NCBI GenBank assembly: GCA_023014335.1
Contig: JAECYW010000026.1
Span: 620,001 to 684,000 of the forward strand
Reading direction: 5' to 3'
Origin: Galerina marginata
Lineage: Eukaryota > Basidiomycota > Agaricomycetes > Agaricales > Galerinaceae
Length of the DNA stretch: 64,000 nt
The position numbers were made by a program, and so were the translations under genes. This document shows, in pieces, positions 44,747 to 56,082 of the stretch (positions are counted from its first letter, which is position 1; every line of letters begins with the position of its first letter). Below the pieces are notes generated by a model. The model saw only the letters and a program-made list of their open reading frames with translations, made no database searches and was not told the DNA's origin.

Positions 44747-44920
44747 GTAGCTGGAGTATGAACAATTAACACACGGTAGATACAAAAATTTTATTTTATC
44801 TAGCTCTCGGTCCTGTACGGCTGCAAAAACTTCTTTATCGGACGTCTACATATGCTACTTGCTATGTAGCTGGAGTATGAAAAATTAACACACGGTAAAT
44901 GCAAAGTTCTTATTGTTTGC
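44747..44920. repeat. direct repeat, 2 copies 120 bp apart
   Basis: GTAGCTGGAGTATGAA.AATT and the following AACACACGGTA.AT..AAA occur at 44747 and 44867. The repeat lies just before the MITE at 44944 and may be an older duplication or terminal fragments of another element. Confidence 0.6.
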
Positions 44921-44943
44921 TTACTATAGCTAGCCTTCGATTA

Positions 44944-45220
44944 CTGCACTATTTCGCTCAATTCGTCCAGTCCCACGTCACAGGCCTACTGGACGTGGAC
45001 GAAATCGGTCCATGTCCCGTGTCACAGAAACCTTGGCCGCTTGTTCGGGCAAAATGTCACCTTCCGGGCGCTTCGCGGGGCGCAAGCGCCCCGCATTTTG
45101 CACTAAATTGGACGAAATTTCGGCCGGTGTCCCCTTGCACCACGCTGATTGGCCGAAATCAAAAATTCGTCCACCGTGTCCCAGGTCACACCCCTGGACG
45201 AATTGAGCAAAATAGTACAG
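44944..45220. mobile_element. MITE, 277 bp, TA target duplication
   Basis: The termini CTGCACTATTTCGCTCAATT and AATTGAGCAAAATAGTACAG form inverted repeats of 27 bp (two mismatches, ending CGTCCAG inward). TA flanks lie at 44942-44943 and 45221-45222. The centre holds a strong GC-rich hairpin (GGGCGCTT..AAGCGCCC near 45067-45093), and further inverted segments (CTGGACG / CGTCC) lie between. No coding capacity. Confidence 0.85.
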
Positions 45221-45334
45221 TATGCATAAATCAAGTCGAACCGGTATGGTTAGCCAAAGGAAGTAATTGAGATTGGACCGAGTGGGCTTCCTTTGTTTTG
45301 CCGCTCTTTTCCATGGCACAGCTGGCACCTGCTG

Positions 45335-45503
45335 CTGTTTTTCAGAGAAACAGCACCAAGATACATGTCCTTTGTTTTTATCGTCTGTTTCTCTGACAAA
45401 CAGCATTCGGGCTTTCCTTTTTAACTTTAAGTATTCCCGACTTGCTGTATTTTCGAGAAGCAGACAATAAGGAGTCTTTGTTGTCTATTTCTCTAGTAAA
45501 TAG
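45335..45503. repeat. four 19-bp imperfect palindromes at 10-bp-multiple spacing
   Basis: CTGTTTTTCAGAGAAACAG (45335), CTGTTTCTCTGACAAACAG (45385), CTGTATTTTCGAGAAGCAG (45445) and CTATTTCTCTAGTAAATAG (45485). All are 19 bp with 6-bp arms; starts are 50, 60 and 40 bp apart. They may be dyad sites of a promoter or part of an LTR-like element; no gene adjoins directly. Confidence 0.5.
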
Positions 45504-46044
45504 AGGCCGGCACCAGCTGTGTGGCCATCCACACCCACCATCTTCATAGCCAACGTTGTAGTAGTGAGCTCTGGGCCGAGCTGCCCGAGCCTCGATTAGA
45601 TTAGATAGTTAGTAGCACAGCCTGTCCGTATGTGGACAGACGCGGCCCAGTGACGAACGGATCCTGGCTTGCTCCCTGCCACTGCGTGCTTGCCTGACCG
45701 CGCGCCTGCTCGACGCCTCTCGACGCGCCTTTGAGCCTCGCCAGACCAGAGCTGCTAGGGTAGGTCTGATTGGCCTATCCCAACGTCACCCGCTAACATC
45801 GATCGTAAATAATCGCTTTACTACAAGTATCAAGCAGTCGAGGCTGTCACTGTACGTAAAAGGAATTATAGGAATGCGGCTATCTATAAGTTGACGCACT
45901 CGAGAGGTTCCGCTATGCATCATTCGGATCTAATAATAAAAATTTCAAATACGAGGAAAGACACTGACCTAAAAGATATCCAGCTTTGGGTGGATGAATG
46001 AGACAGAATTTGTGAGTACAAACAAAGAAAGAAAGGAGTCGGCC
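45504..46044. other. GC-richer spacer, possible solo LTR or promoter remnant
   Basis: Contains GTCCGTATGTGGACAGAC (hairpin, 45625-45642) and GTGTGGCCATCCACAC (palindrome, 45519-45534). Composition differs from the flanks, but no terminal repeats or target duplication could be fixed. Confidence 0.3.
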
Positions 46045-47191
46045 CTAGTTATCCTCCCAAAATTCATTTCTTCCATTTTCTGCGACGGCCAATGGGATAG
46101 AAACAGGCTCATCCTCACCACGCAACCACCGAAAGCAAGTGTCCGGTGCCCCGTACAATGGTCCAGCGAAGTCAATGTGTTGGAGGGTGACGCATTTCGA
46201 GAACAATTCGATGACGCGAGCTGGTTGAGCGAGCACACAGGATGCTCTTGGAGAGGTCTCTACGATAAAGAGAACCCGGAGATTAGGCAAAGTGGGTATA
46301 TAGATCCAGTCCTGCATTGAAAAGAAGATCCATTAGAATTTATGCAGTGGGACGGCATACTGCTGTGACGCGAACCTCGGGTAGCATTGCTTGGATTTCC
46401 AAGAACCGGAGAGAGCTTAAGTAGGCACTAGGTCGATTAAGCGGGCCGTGGAACATGGAATAACTGGGCAAAAGGGCGGGAAATTCGACGGCTGCTTTTT
46501 TGAATGACAGGGAGCGGAGTTTGTTCAACTGCTCTGAGATCAGGGTGAACAGTTGCGCGGGCATAATGATCGGCTCTCTATTCTCGTAGTCCCACTCGAA
46601 TCGCACCACCTGTCGACCAGGGAAGAAGGTCATAGCGACATAGATGTTTCCCCTAAGCACCGTAATGTTGGGGCAAACGTGCGGGGACGCAATCGACAAG
46701 TTGACAGGACGAAAGTGAGAGATGCTGAGAAAAAAGAGGTCTGTTTGGCCCTTAAGGAACGGTTCGATGACGTTGATGCTAAGGTGGGAACCTAAATGAA
46801 GCGATTCGAGGCGAAAGGGATATTCAGGAAGGGGAACATCACGTTGATCAGGTGGCAGAATGGTGCTCAGATTTTTGAGGTTGATGCTGTGCTGAAACCA
46901 CACCGTGAACGGTTGGAATGCGCACAGTAACGATGAATTTGGATATAGTGGACCGGAATAGGATTTCACCATGCCTGCGAGATGAGGATTATCCCGCATG
47001 GTTTCGGTGAAACGGAAGAATCGGCACATATATATTGACTGTGGGACCTCAACGTTGGAGTAGAGTAGCGGAGAGGCGAGGTCATGCAGGGCACGACATG
47101 TAAGAGAAAGCGCACAGAGGGCTTTCTCATTGCCCCGTATGTTATCGAGGGTGATTTGGACTAGCTCAAGCGGCAGGGTAAGTAGGGGCAT
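46045..47191 (-). CDS. F-box protein, family B (copy B5)
   Basis: Exons 46376-47191 and 46045-46311 give 360 residues. The F-box reads MPLLTLPLELVQITLDNI and ALSLTCRALHDLASPLLYS. The body includes FRLESLHLGS, VCPNITVLRGNIYVA, FPGRQVVRFEW and YLSSLRFLEIQAMLPE. Exon 2 begins DWIYIPTLPNLRVLFIVE and ends NEFWEDN. The WLQNIVNL landmark has changed to WFQHSINLKNL. An in-frame extension to 47281 is possible, but the family start is preferred. First gene of the second half of the array. Confidence 0.8.
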
Positions 47192-47599
47192 GCTGGTGGG
47201 CAGTGGACAAGTTATGTCCCTGGAATGGCAATCGCTATCACAGCCGAATGGGGCCATCCGGCCATCATGTATCATGATCAATGGCGACGACTTTCTATTT
47301 TTCTCAAAAATTTCTTCTCAGTATTCGAGTAAGTGCTTGATGACACAGATGGCTCATTTAAGACTTAATACTCAATGACTGTACGTACGAACCGTTGTTT
47401 TTCTCTAATCGAAGTGAGTTGTGATTAGTGGTAGAACACGGTTTCATTGTTTAATAGCGAATCTTAACTGTCGCACATTTCACCATCCAGAAATTTCGTG
47501 TACAAGACGTTTGCAGGAAAATTATATCAACTTACAGTGCACAGAAAGCAAGAGCATATAAAGTCATACGATGGCTTTTCCCCGCCAGTGACAACCTAT

Positions 47600-47940
47600 C
47601 GGACTCAGAGAGGTTAGCACTTCGAAAAGAGTTTGAGACGACTCGGATACGGGCTGGTAGGCCAATAAGACCAACTGTAACAATAACCGCGGAAAATCTC
47701 AGGACAACGAGAACATGCAGCCTGGTGATTTAGGTACCAGAAGGAAGAAAAAGAGATCTCTGGACAACATTTCTTTGATTTCCAAGAACCCTTGGAGCGT
47801 AACTAGGGTCTGGATAAATTGAGTGGGCCCACGGATATGGAAGGGTAAAGTTACCTGCAGTCAGGTATTTTAGGAGTCAGAATAGAGGTTGTTCAGCTCG
47901 TCTGAAATCTCACAGAGGCGAAGGTAGAATGTATGGGCCC
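47600..47940 (-). pseudogene. decayed family B F-box fragment
   Basis: Minus-strand traces of the exon 2 centre (CACTTCGAAAAGAGTTTGAGACGAC, broken) and of the exon 1 end (TTGATTTCCAAGAACCC..GGAGCGTA; GGTTGTTCAGCTCGTCTGAAATCTC) occur in the expected order. The frame is lost throughout. This is an old dead copy between B5 and B6. Confidence 0.55.
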
Positions 47941-48119
47941 TGGATGCACTGTAAAATTCAAATGAGAGGCCAGACGAAAGGGGATTGAACATGCTAATGA
48001 GAAGTTTTATCCAATCCCAAGTGAAAAGAAAATAATCACCAGATTTTGGGGTAGAAAGAAAGCGAGAAGTATAAAAGTTAAGAGTGAGTTTAAAATGAAA
48101 AAAACACTGTCACCGGTCC

Positions 48120-49240
48120 CTAGTTATCGTCTAGAAATTCCATTCGCCCCTTTTCAGCGACAGCCAATGGAATAGAGACGGGTTCATCTTTTCCACGCAG
48201 CCATCGAAAGCAAGTGTCGCGCCTGGGATACATATATCCAGTGACGTCGACATGTTGAAGAGTTGGGCAATTCGAGAAGAGCTCAGTGATGCGGTCTGCC
48301 TGGTTAATGGCGCTCATGTCCTTGAAATGTGTCACTAAAACTAATAGAGCACAAAGGTTGGGTACAGTTGGTACGAAGATCCAGTCCTGTGTTAAAAAGA
48401 GATAAGAACTTAACGGGACGCGTCGGAAAATTGGTGATGCGAACCTCGGGTAGCATGGATTGGACTTCTAAGAACCGGAGAGAGTGTAGGAAGGCGCTAG
48501 GTGGGTTGAGTGCGCCTTTGAACATGGAGTGTGTAGGATACGCGGGGTCTGCTATCTTGTAAGATAGGGAACGGAGGTTGTTCAATTCCTCTGAGATGTC
48601 GCTGAGCAATGTCGGGGGGACGCTGACCGACTCTCCGAACTGATAATTCCACACGAGACGCACCACCCGGCGACCTGGAAAGAAGGTTTTAGCAGCGTAT
48701 ATGTTCCCGCTGAGCACCTTCAGCTTTGGACAAGCGAGCGGGGAAAGCGGCCGCGACCCAACAGGGCGTAAGGGCGATGCTGAGAGAAAATAGGTCTGAT
48801 TGCCTTATAAAAAAATTTCGACAACCTCTGTGTTACCGAAGAAACCTATGTGCAGAGATTCAAGGAGAAAAGGACAGTCGGGAGAGAGATATTGATCGAA
48901 AGTAGGTGGAAGGGTAGTTCTCAGTGAGGTTAACGATGTGTTGGAGCCATCATTGGAGCGGCTCGAATGCGTCAGACAAGGATGACGGTGGCTTGAGTGG
49001 ACCGGAAAAGGACTTTACAAAGCTTGCGAGATGGGGCTTGTTCAGCATGGTTTCAGCAAAACGGAAGAATTGGCTGTCAGCGTTGTCCCACTTAGAAATG
49101 GTGACGTTGGAATAGAGCAGTGGAGTGGCAAGTGCATACAGGCCATGGCAGGTGAGAGAGACTGCACAGAGATCTTTTTCGTCGTGTATGTTATCGAGAA
49201 TGTCTTGGAGTAGTTCGAGCGGCAGTGTTGGTAGGGGCAT
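48120..49240 (-). pseudogene. family B F-box pseudogene (copy B6)
   Basis: Starts intact (MPLPTLPLELLQDILDNI, VSLTCHGLYALATPLLYS). A stop codon at 48950-48952 replaces the Gly of the GWLQ motif (EPLQ-stop-WLQHIVNL), and frame changes follow between 48720 and 48950. The 3' part is still readable: LSGNIYAAKTFFPGRRVVRL, LHSLRFLEVQSMLPE, then exon 2 ending RMEFLDDN at 48120. A truncated F-box of 96 residues could still be made. Confidence 0.8.
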
Positions 49241-49770
49241 GCTGGCAGTGGTGGAACGTGGACAAGTTCATGGACTTGCCAATCAGAATTCATCACAGCC
49301 CATCGGAACCGCGTGTATACCTGCCGCGATCATTTATTTTTGATTCATCATTAGTACACGACTGTACCTACAAAAATATCTATTTCATACTCTATGTCAA
49401 CAAATTATAATTAGTCGGTAGCTGGAAATGTACATCGTTTATTTCTGTAGCTGATGAAATATTGTTTGGAAATTCTACGCTCCTTGCATTTGAAAAAGGC
49501 TGCAAATCAAATGTACCATGCCCACCATCGAAGGTCTATGGTGAATTCGTGCACTCAATACACTTTGAGGACGAGGTCGGAAACCTTTGATCAAGTGTAT
49601 TAACGAGCAAACAGTAGGCTTCTAAGTGGGCCAAAAAATAGGCGCGTAACCGATCACAAGTGCCAACACCCTAAAATCGAGTTCAAGAAGGGAGACAAAA
49701 ACAGCTGGTATCTTGACAGAATGAAAAAAATTGGAGGTATAGCGCAAGCGTCCTTGATATTGAAACAGCA

Positions 49771-50948
49771 TCAAACGTCCTCCAAGTTATCATCCAAAAA
49801 TTCCGTCCGTCCTTTTTCGGCGACTTCCAAAGGGATGGTAAAAGGTATTTGTATATCGCGCAGCCATCGATAGCAAGTTTGATTTTCTGCCATAAAAATG
49901 GGGTTATGAAGGTCTATGCGTTGGAGAGTGGGGGATTCCGAGAAGAGCTCTGGGATACGCGCTTGGTGCTGTATCAGGCTCGCATTGCGTAAAGTTACGT
50001 GGGGTGCCTCGAGGACGAAGACCACGCGCAGGTTTGGGAGCGTCGGTATGGTTGCCCAGTCCTAGGTGGAGAAGAGATTAGGGAGGGTTTGAACTTGGGG
50101 AAGGAAGAGGAGAGAGCTGGGATGCGAACCTCGGGCAGAATTGCTTCGATCTCCAAGAACCGGAGGGAGCGCAGGTAGGCGGCAGCTGGACTGATCACCG
50201 TAAATATGGACTCGGGGAATAGCTTGACCTCCACTTTGTACGACAAAGAACGCAGGTAGTTCAATTCTTCTGAGATCTCGCTGAACGAGTTGGCTGGGAG
50301 ATGGATAGGCCTTCCAGTCTCCCAGTTCCAGTCGTACTCCCACTCAAATCGAACAATTTTGCGACCAGGTAAGATACTCTTAGCCGCAAATGAGTTTCCT
50401 GCAAGGACCTTCAGATTGGGGCAGGCGAGGGGAGACAGGGGCCGCATCACAGTGGTTGGGAAGTAGTTGAATGTAAGGGAAGTGAGATCTGGTTGATCTT
50501 CGAGGAAAGGTTCAATGTCGAGTTCATTGCCTTCGAAGACGGCTACTCGCAGGGATTCCAGACGGAAAGGACACTTGGGAAAGGGGTTTTTAATGAGATT
50601 ATGTGTAACAAAGAGGCACATAGATTTGACATTGACGACGTTCTGTAGCCAGCCCTTCAGTGGCTCGAACCTGACAGAGGACGATTTCGGGTAGAGATCG
50701 CCGGCGTAAGATTTCAGAAGGCTCGCGAGATGAGGGTTGCTTAGCATCGTTTCGACAAAGTTAAAGAAATTGTTGTCCACAGAGAGGGGGTTCAAGAAGG
50801 CTGCGTCAGAGTAGATCAACGGAGTGGCGATGTTGTATAGATTGTGGCAGGCCAGAGAAACCGCACACAGAGCTTTCTTGTTGCGTTCCTTCGCTAGGTT
50901 ATCAAGAACGCGCTGAATGAGTTCTGGCGGCAATTCCGGTTGGGGCAT
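49771..50948 (-). CDS. F-box protein, family B (copy B7)
   Basis: Exons 50130-50948 and 49771-50061 give 369 residues. The F-box reads MPQPELPPELIQRVLDNL and AVSLACHNLYNIATPLIYS. Landmarks are WLQNVVNVKSM, FRLESLRVAVFEGNELDIEP, PLSPLACPNLKVLAGNSFAA, LPGRKIVRFEWEYDW and YLRSLRFLEIEAILPE. Exon 2 starts DWATIPTLPNLRVVFVLE and ends RTEFLDDNLEDV. With B9 and B10 it forms a distinct MPQP subgroup with an inserted DWxWE segment. Intact. Confidence 0.8.
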
Positions 50949-51116
50949 GGGAATCTATGCTAGTTTGGTGTAACGGGATTGAGATGAGATGAAAAAGAGA
51001 GGCTCAATCTGTTTGTTTGGCATGCTTGATTACATAACCCAGATCAAGCTTTGCTTTTCGGCTTGTGTTCGGCACAACGCTCAGGAGGGGTTTCTCAAGC
51101 TGCTGCCGGTTCCTAG

Positions 51117-51936
51117 TTACTCTAGAAATTCCATTCGCCCCTTTTTGGCGACGCCAATGAGATAGAAATGGGTTCGTCTTTTCCGCGCAGCCACCGAAGG
51201 CAAGTGTCAGTCCCGCGATACATAAGTCCAGCGGCGTCGACGTGTTGGACAGTTGAGCAATTTGAGAAGAGCTCAATGCCTTGGCTCAATGATACGGGCT
51301 CAGGCTGTCTGGTTGACGATGCTCATGTCCTTGTAGTGTGTCTCTAAAGCAAAGAGAGCACGAAGGCTGGGTAGCTTGGATATGGAAACCCAGTCATGTA
51401 TGAAAAAAGAGATAAGAGGTTAACGAGAAGGAAAACCGCTGATGCGAACCTCAGGTAGCATCAATTGGACCCCTCAGAACCGGAGAGAGCGTAGGAGGGC
51501 GCGGCTAGGTGGCTTAAATGCGACCATGAACTTGGAATGTGTAGGAGACATGGTGTCCGCTATCTTGTAGGATAAGGCACGGAGGTTGTTCAACTCCACT
51601 GAGATGTCGCTGAGCAATGTCGCGGGGAAGGTGACCGACTGACTCTCCATATCGAAACGCGCCACTCGGCGACCAGGGAGATAGGTTTTAGCGGTGTATA
51701 TGTTCCCGCTGAGCACCTTCAGATTTGGACAAGCGAGTGGGGAAGGGGGTCGCGACTCAACAGGGTGAAAGCGATGCTGAGGGAAAATAGGTCTGACTGC
51801 CTTAGAAGAAAACTTTCGATGGCTTCTGTGCCGGCGTAGAAACCTACATGCAGAGATTCGAGGTAAAATGGATATTTGGGTGAGAGATATTGATGTGGAA
51901 TGGTGGTTCTCAAAGTTTTGAGGTTGGTCGGGGCAT
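51117..51936 (-). pseudogene. family B F-box pseudogene with internal deletion (copy B8)
   Basis: The start region (ATGCCC at 51936) is joined directly to the sequence for NLKTL, so about 300 bp holding the F-box and following residues are gone. Later landmarks remain in shifted frames: FYLESLHVGFYAGTEAIESF, LSGNIYTAKTYLPGRRVARF, RSLRF, and exon 2 down to EFLE-stop at 51117. It is most like B6. It cannot make an F-box protein. Confidence 0.75.
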
Positions 51937-51967
51937 GCTGGTGGGACGTGGTCAAGTTACAGCCCAT

Positions 51968-52566
51968 CAGAGCCCATCCAGCCCAAATCTAGCCTCTCAC
52001 GACAACCGAGTGTATACCTACTGCGATCATTTACTTATTCATCGCTGCTCCAAGATAGTATCTATAAAAATATCTCTTTTTCAGACGTTGACAGAGTCTT
52101 TCTCATCATAATTACCGCGTACCTGGTGCAGTTCGTCGTCTATTGCCGTAGCTGATCGAATGTTGATTGAAAAGTCTTACTCTCTTCGAAAGAGAATTTC
52201 GACGAAGGAAGGAAGGAAATGAGTTCCGTCATTCAAAGGTAGTCTTTATAGTAATCTCTTCAGTGTGTTTAGGAAATTTGTGCACCATTTTTCACGAGGC
52301 TTATAGGAAATCAACTGAAAAATACACGTATGGAAGTCAATGTTGAAGATAGTTGGGCATTGCGATTCTAAGGAAGAGCACAAAAATCGCAGTCCGTTGA
52401 TCGAGCATGTTCACGAGTATGTTTCTGAGTAGGACAAATGGTATGTGGGTAATCGACGGCGAGGCTAAACAGACGTAGGATCGAATCCAAGAAGGGAGAG
52501 AATATCTCGACATAATGAAGGGAAGGAAGAAGAGTGTTCATATTCGTCCATGGTATTGAAACGACA
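51968..52566. other. intergenic with decayed family B trace
   Basis: The segment near 52375-52425 (GATCGAGCATGTTCACGAG) resembles a piece of exon 2. The stretch just downstream of B9 (AGAGAATATCTCGACA, ATTGAAACGACATCAAACGTCC) is repeated downstream of B7 and B10, marking the duplication unit. Confidence 0.45.
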
Positions 52567-53744
52567 TCAAACGTCCCCGAGGTTATCATCTGGAAATTCA
52601 GTCCTTCCTTTTTTGGCGACTGCCAAAGGGATAGTAAGAGGTCCTTTTACACCGCGCAGCCATCGAACGCAGCTTAGATTTCCCATAGAGAGCGGGTTAT
52701 GAAGGTCGACGCGCTGGAGAGTGGGACACTTTGTGAAGAGCCCTGGAATAAGTGCATGGTGCTTTATCAAGCTCGCATTGTCCCGAGCCACGCTAGGTGA
52801 CTCTAGGACGAAGAGGACACGCAAGTTTGGGAGGGTCGGTACGGCCGCCCAGTCCTACAGATGGGTTAGAGTTAGAAGAAAGCGAGAGATCGAGGTCGGA
52901 TGCGAACCTCGGGCAGCATAGCTTCGATTTCCAAGAATCGGAGGGAGCGCAGGTAGGCGTTAGCCGGATTGATCACCTTGAACATGGAGTGCGGGAACAG
53001 CTTGACTTCCGCCATACTGTACGACAAAGAACGGAGGTTGTTTAGTTCTTCTTTAATGTCGCTGAACGAGTTGGCCGAAATATGGATCGGATGTTTTCTT
53101 TCCCAGTCCCATTCGTACTCCCACTCAAATCGCACAACTTTGCGACCAGGTAAGATACACTTGGCGGCGAACGAGTTTCCAGTGAGCACCTTCAGGTTCG
53201 GGCATGCGATCGGGGACAGGGGCCGCATCACAGCGGTTTGGAAGTGGTAGAAACTGAGGGAAGAGAGATCTGGTTGATCTTCGAGGAACGGTTCAATGTC
53301 GAGTGCATTGCCTTGGAAGAGGGCTACATCCAGGGATTCGAGACGGAACGGACACTTGGGAAAGGGGATTTCAGCTAGATCGTGTGCAACGTTGAGGTGC
53401 ATGGTTTTGACGTTGACAATATTCTGTAGCCAGCCCTTGAGGGGCTCAAATATGAGAGAGGATTCAGAGGACGAATCTGGGTAGAGCGTGCCGTGATAAT
53501 ATTTCAGAAGGCTCGCGAGGTAAGGGCTATTTAGCATCGTTTGGACGAAGCTGAAGAATTTGTCGTCAACGGAGTCGTAATTTAGGAGGGTGACTTCGGA
53601 ATAGATCAACGGAGTGACTAGGATGTACAGATTGCGGCAGGCAAGAGAAACCGCGCACAGAGCTTTCATGTCGAGCTTGTTTTCTGGTCTAAGGTTATCG
53701 AGGATGATCTGAATAATTTCGGGCGGCAGTTCTGGTTGAGGCAT
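52567..53744 (-). CDS. F-box protein, family B (copy B9)
   Basis: Exons 52908-53744 and 52567-52854 give 374 residues. The F-box reads MPQPELPPEIIQIILDNL and AVSLACRNLYILVTPLIYS. Then come WLQNIVNVKTMHLNVAHDL, FRLESLDVALFQGNALDIEP, PLSPIACPNLKVLTGNSFAA, LPGRKVVRFEWEYEWDW and YLRSLRFLEIEAMLPE. Exon 2: DWAAVPTLPNLRVLFVLE ... EFPDDNLGDV. It is nearly identical to B10, its tandem neighbour 2.0 kb away, so the pair is a young duplication. Confidence 0.8.
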
Positions 53745-54573
53745 TGAGAATCTATGCTAGTTCAGTGCACGGGAATTCGATGAGATGAGAGGGAGCAGTG
53801 AGTGAAAGGCGCAATCTCAGCCAATCTGTTTGTTTTGGCATGTTGATTAACCCAAGTCAGGTTCCTTGGTGTCCAGCGTGAGTTATAGTTAGTGCATACA
53901 TGGCCCAGTTTGTCGTCTATTTCTGAAGCTGATCAGTATTAATTTAATCACTACCTCCGCAGCATTTACAGAAGTCGTGCGCCATCTAAACCGTGCAAAA
54001 GGGGGAGCACTATGCACTGGGACGGACTTATCCACCAAGATCAACAAATTTGAAAGTTAGGTCAGGTGCAATCCAACAAAGTCTGAGGATGACAGGAGGC
54101 TGGTCCCTTCGCTCATAATGGCGTCGGGGATACGTTGAGCATCGGCAGGTCGGGTATTTTGAGGAGAGCTCGATGATGCAGGCTGGTCGAGCAAGCTCAC
54201 TACTCAGAAGAAAATTTAATTAGATAATGGCGAAGTGCGAGACAGCGAGTCGCGGAGTTTGAGGTTGACGATGCGAGATGGAAGCTCAGAGGCGTTTCGA
54301 GAGTCTGTGTGGTAACTGGAATGAGCATAAACGCGCGGAAATTAGTGCCGAGATACTCGAGAATAGCGACTCTAATGACAAGCGAGGAAACCGAGTGGCG
54401 TTTATTAAGCATGTTAGCAAGCAAGCAGAATGCTTTCAAGTGGGACAAAGGATACGTGAATTATCGGCTAGCCTTAACAGACAGAAGACCAGATTCAGAA
54501 GAGAGAGAATATCTCGACAGAATGAGGAAAAGGAAGGAAAGAGTTCATAATCGTCCGTGGTATTGAAACGACA
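53745..54573. other. intergenic with decayed family B exon
   Basis: Around 54110-54270 there are minus-strand traces of exon 2 and of the VNLK region (TTTGAGGAGAGCTCGATGATGC; GAGTTTGAGGTTGACGATGC) without an open frame. The rest is spacer. Confidence 0.45.
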
Positions 54574-55755
54574 TCAAACATCCTCGAGGTTATCGTCCAG
54601 AAATTCGGTCCGTCCTTTTTCAGCGACTTCCAAAGGGATGATAACAGGTCCCTTGGCAACGCGCAGCCATCGACGGCAGCTTTGATTTCGCATAAAGATC
54701 GGGTTATAAAGATCGATGCGTTGGAGGATAGGGCATTTTTTGAAGAGCTCTGGGATAAGTGCTTGGTTCTGTAATAAGCTCGCATTTCCCAAACCCACGT
54801 TGGGTGACTCTAGGACGAAGAGGACACGCAGGTTTGGGAGGGTCGGTATAGCCGCCCAGTCCTACAGATTTAGAGTTAGAACTCGGGGAAGAAAATGAGA
54901 GCGAGATCGGACGCGAACCTCGGGAAGTAAAGCTTCAATCTCCAAGAATCGGAGGGAACGCAGGTAAGCGTTAGCCGGATTGATCACCTTGAACATGGAC
55001 TGGGGGAACAACTTAACGTCCGCCACAATGTAAGACAAAGAACGGAGGTTGTTTAGTTCTTCTTTAATGTCGCCGAACAAGTTGGCCGAGAGATGGATCG
55101 GATGTCTTCTGTCCCAGTCCCAATCGTACTGCCACTCAAATCGCACAACTTTGCGACCGGGCAAGATGCACTTGGCGGCGAACGAGTTTCCAGTGAGCAC
55201 CTTCAGGTTCGGGCATGCGAGCGGGGACAGGGGTTGCATTACAATATTTTTGAAGTGGTAGAATTTGAGGGAAGGAAGATTTGGTTGATCTTCGAGGAAG
55301 GGTTCAATATCCAATTCATTGCCTTCGAAAAAGGCTACTTCCAGAGATTCGAGACGGAACGGACACTTGGGAAAGGGGATTTCAGCCAGATCGTGCGCAA
55401 CATTGAGGTGCATGGTTTTGACGTTGACGATATTCTGTAGCCAGCCCTTGAGTGGCTCAAACCTGAGAGAGGATTCAGTGGACGAATCTGGGTAGAGCAT
55501 GCCGGTGTAAGATTTCAGAAGGCTCGCAAGATATGGATTGTTTAACATCGTTTCGACAAAGCTGAAGAATTTGTCGTCAACGGAGTCGAAATTTAAGAGG
55601 GTGACTTCAGAATAAATTAATGGAGTGGCGAGGTTGTGCAGATTGCGGCTGGCAAGAGAAACCGCGCACAGAGCTTCTATGTCAAGCTCGTTTGCTTGGC
55701 TAAGGTTATCGAGGATGATTTGGATAATTTCGGGCGGCAGTTGTGGTTGAGGCAT
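54574..55755 (-). CDS. F-box protein, family B (copy B10)
   Basis: Exons 54919-55755 and 54574-54861 give 374 residues, the same length as B9. The F-box reads MPQPQLPPEIIQIILDNL and AVSLASRNLHNLATPLIYS. Landmarks are WLQNIVNVKTMHLNVAHDL, FRLESLEVAFFEGNELDIEP, LPGRKVVRFEWQYDWDW and YLRSLRFLEIEALLPE. Exon 2 starts DWAAIPTLPNLRVLFVLE and ends RTEFLDDNLEDV. The last and intact member of the array. Confidence 0.8.
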
Positions 55756-56023
55756 CGAGAATCTATGCTCGTTTCAATGTATGGAGTGACGGGAAAGATG
55801 AAAGCGAGGCGTAATCTGATTGTTTTGGCATATTTGATAAGACTTTCAGACCGTTCGGCTTGAGTTCGGCACAACGTTCACTACAAGTAACTCCCCTCCT
55901 TGGCCCAATCCCATCACTGGAATCGCAACTCGAGGTATCAACTACGTTTTACTCTTATATTGTAATTCTGTTTACTCTCCTTTCATTTTTCCTCAGGTAT
56001 TTGTGCCAGGAAGATTTATTAGG

Positions 56024-56034
56024 TTTATAAATAG
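56024..56034 (+). promoter_or_regulatory. TATA box before the 56.1-kb gene
   Basis: TTTATAAATAG lies 108-118 bp before the start codon at 56142, with a pyrimidine-rich stretch after it. Confidence 0.5.
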
Positions 56035-56082
56035 CGCCAAATCCGGCATCAGCGGCCTTCCAAGTTCCAACTTTCCACCACC

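Noticed and set aside
45504..45850. Solo LTR
   Set aside because: Composition is suggestive, but no TG...CA ends with a target duplication could be fixed.
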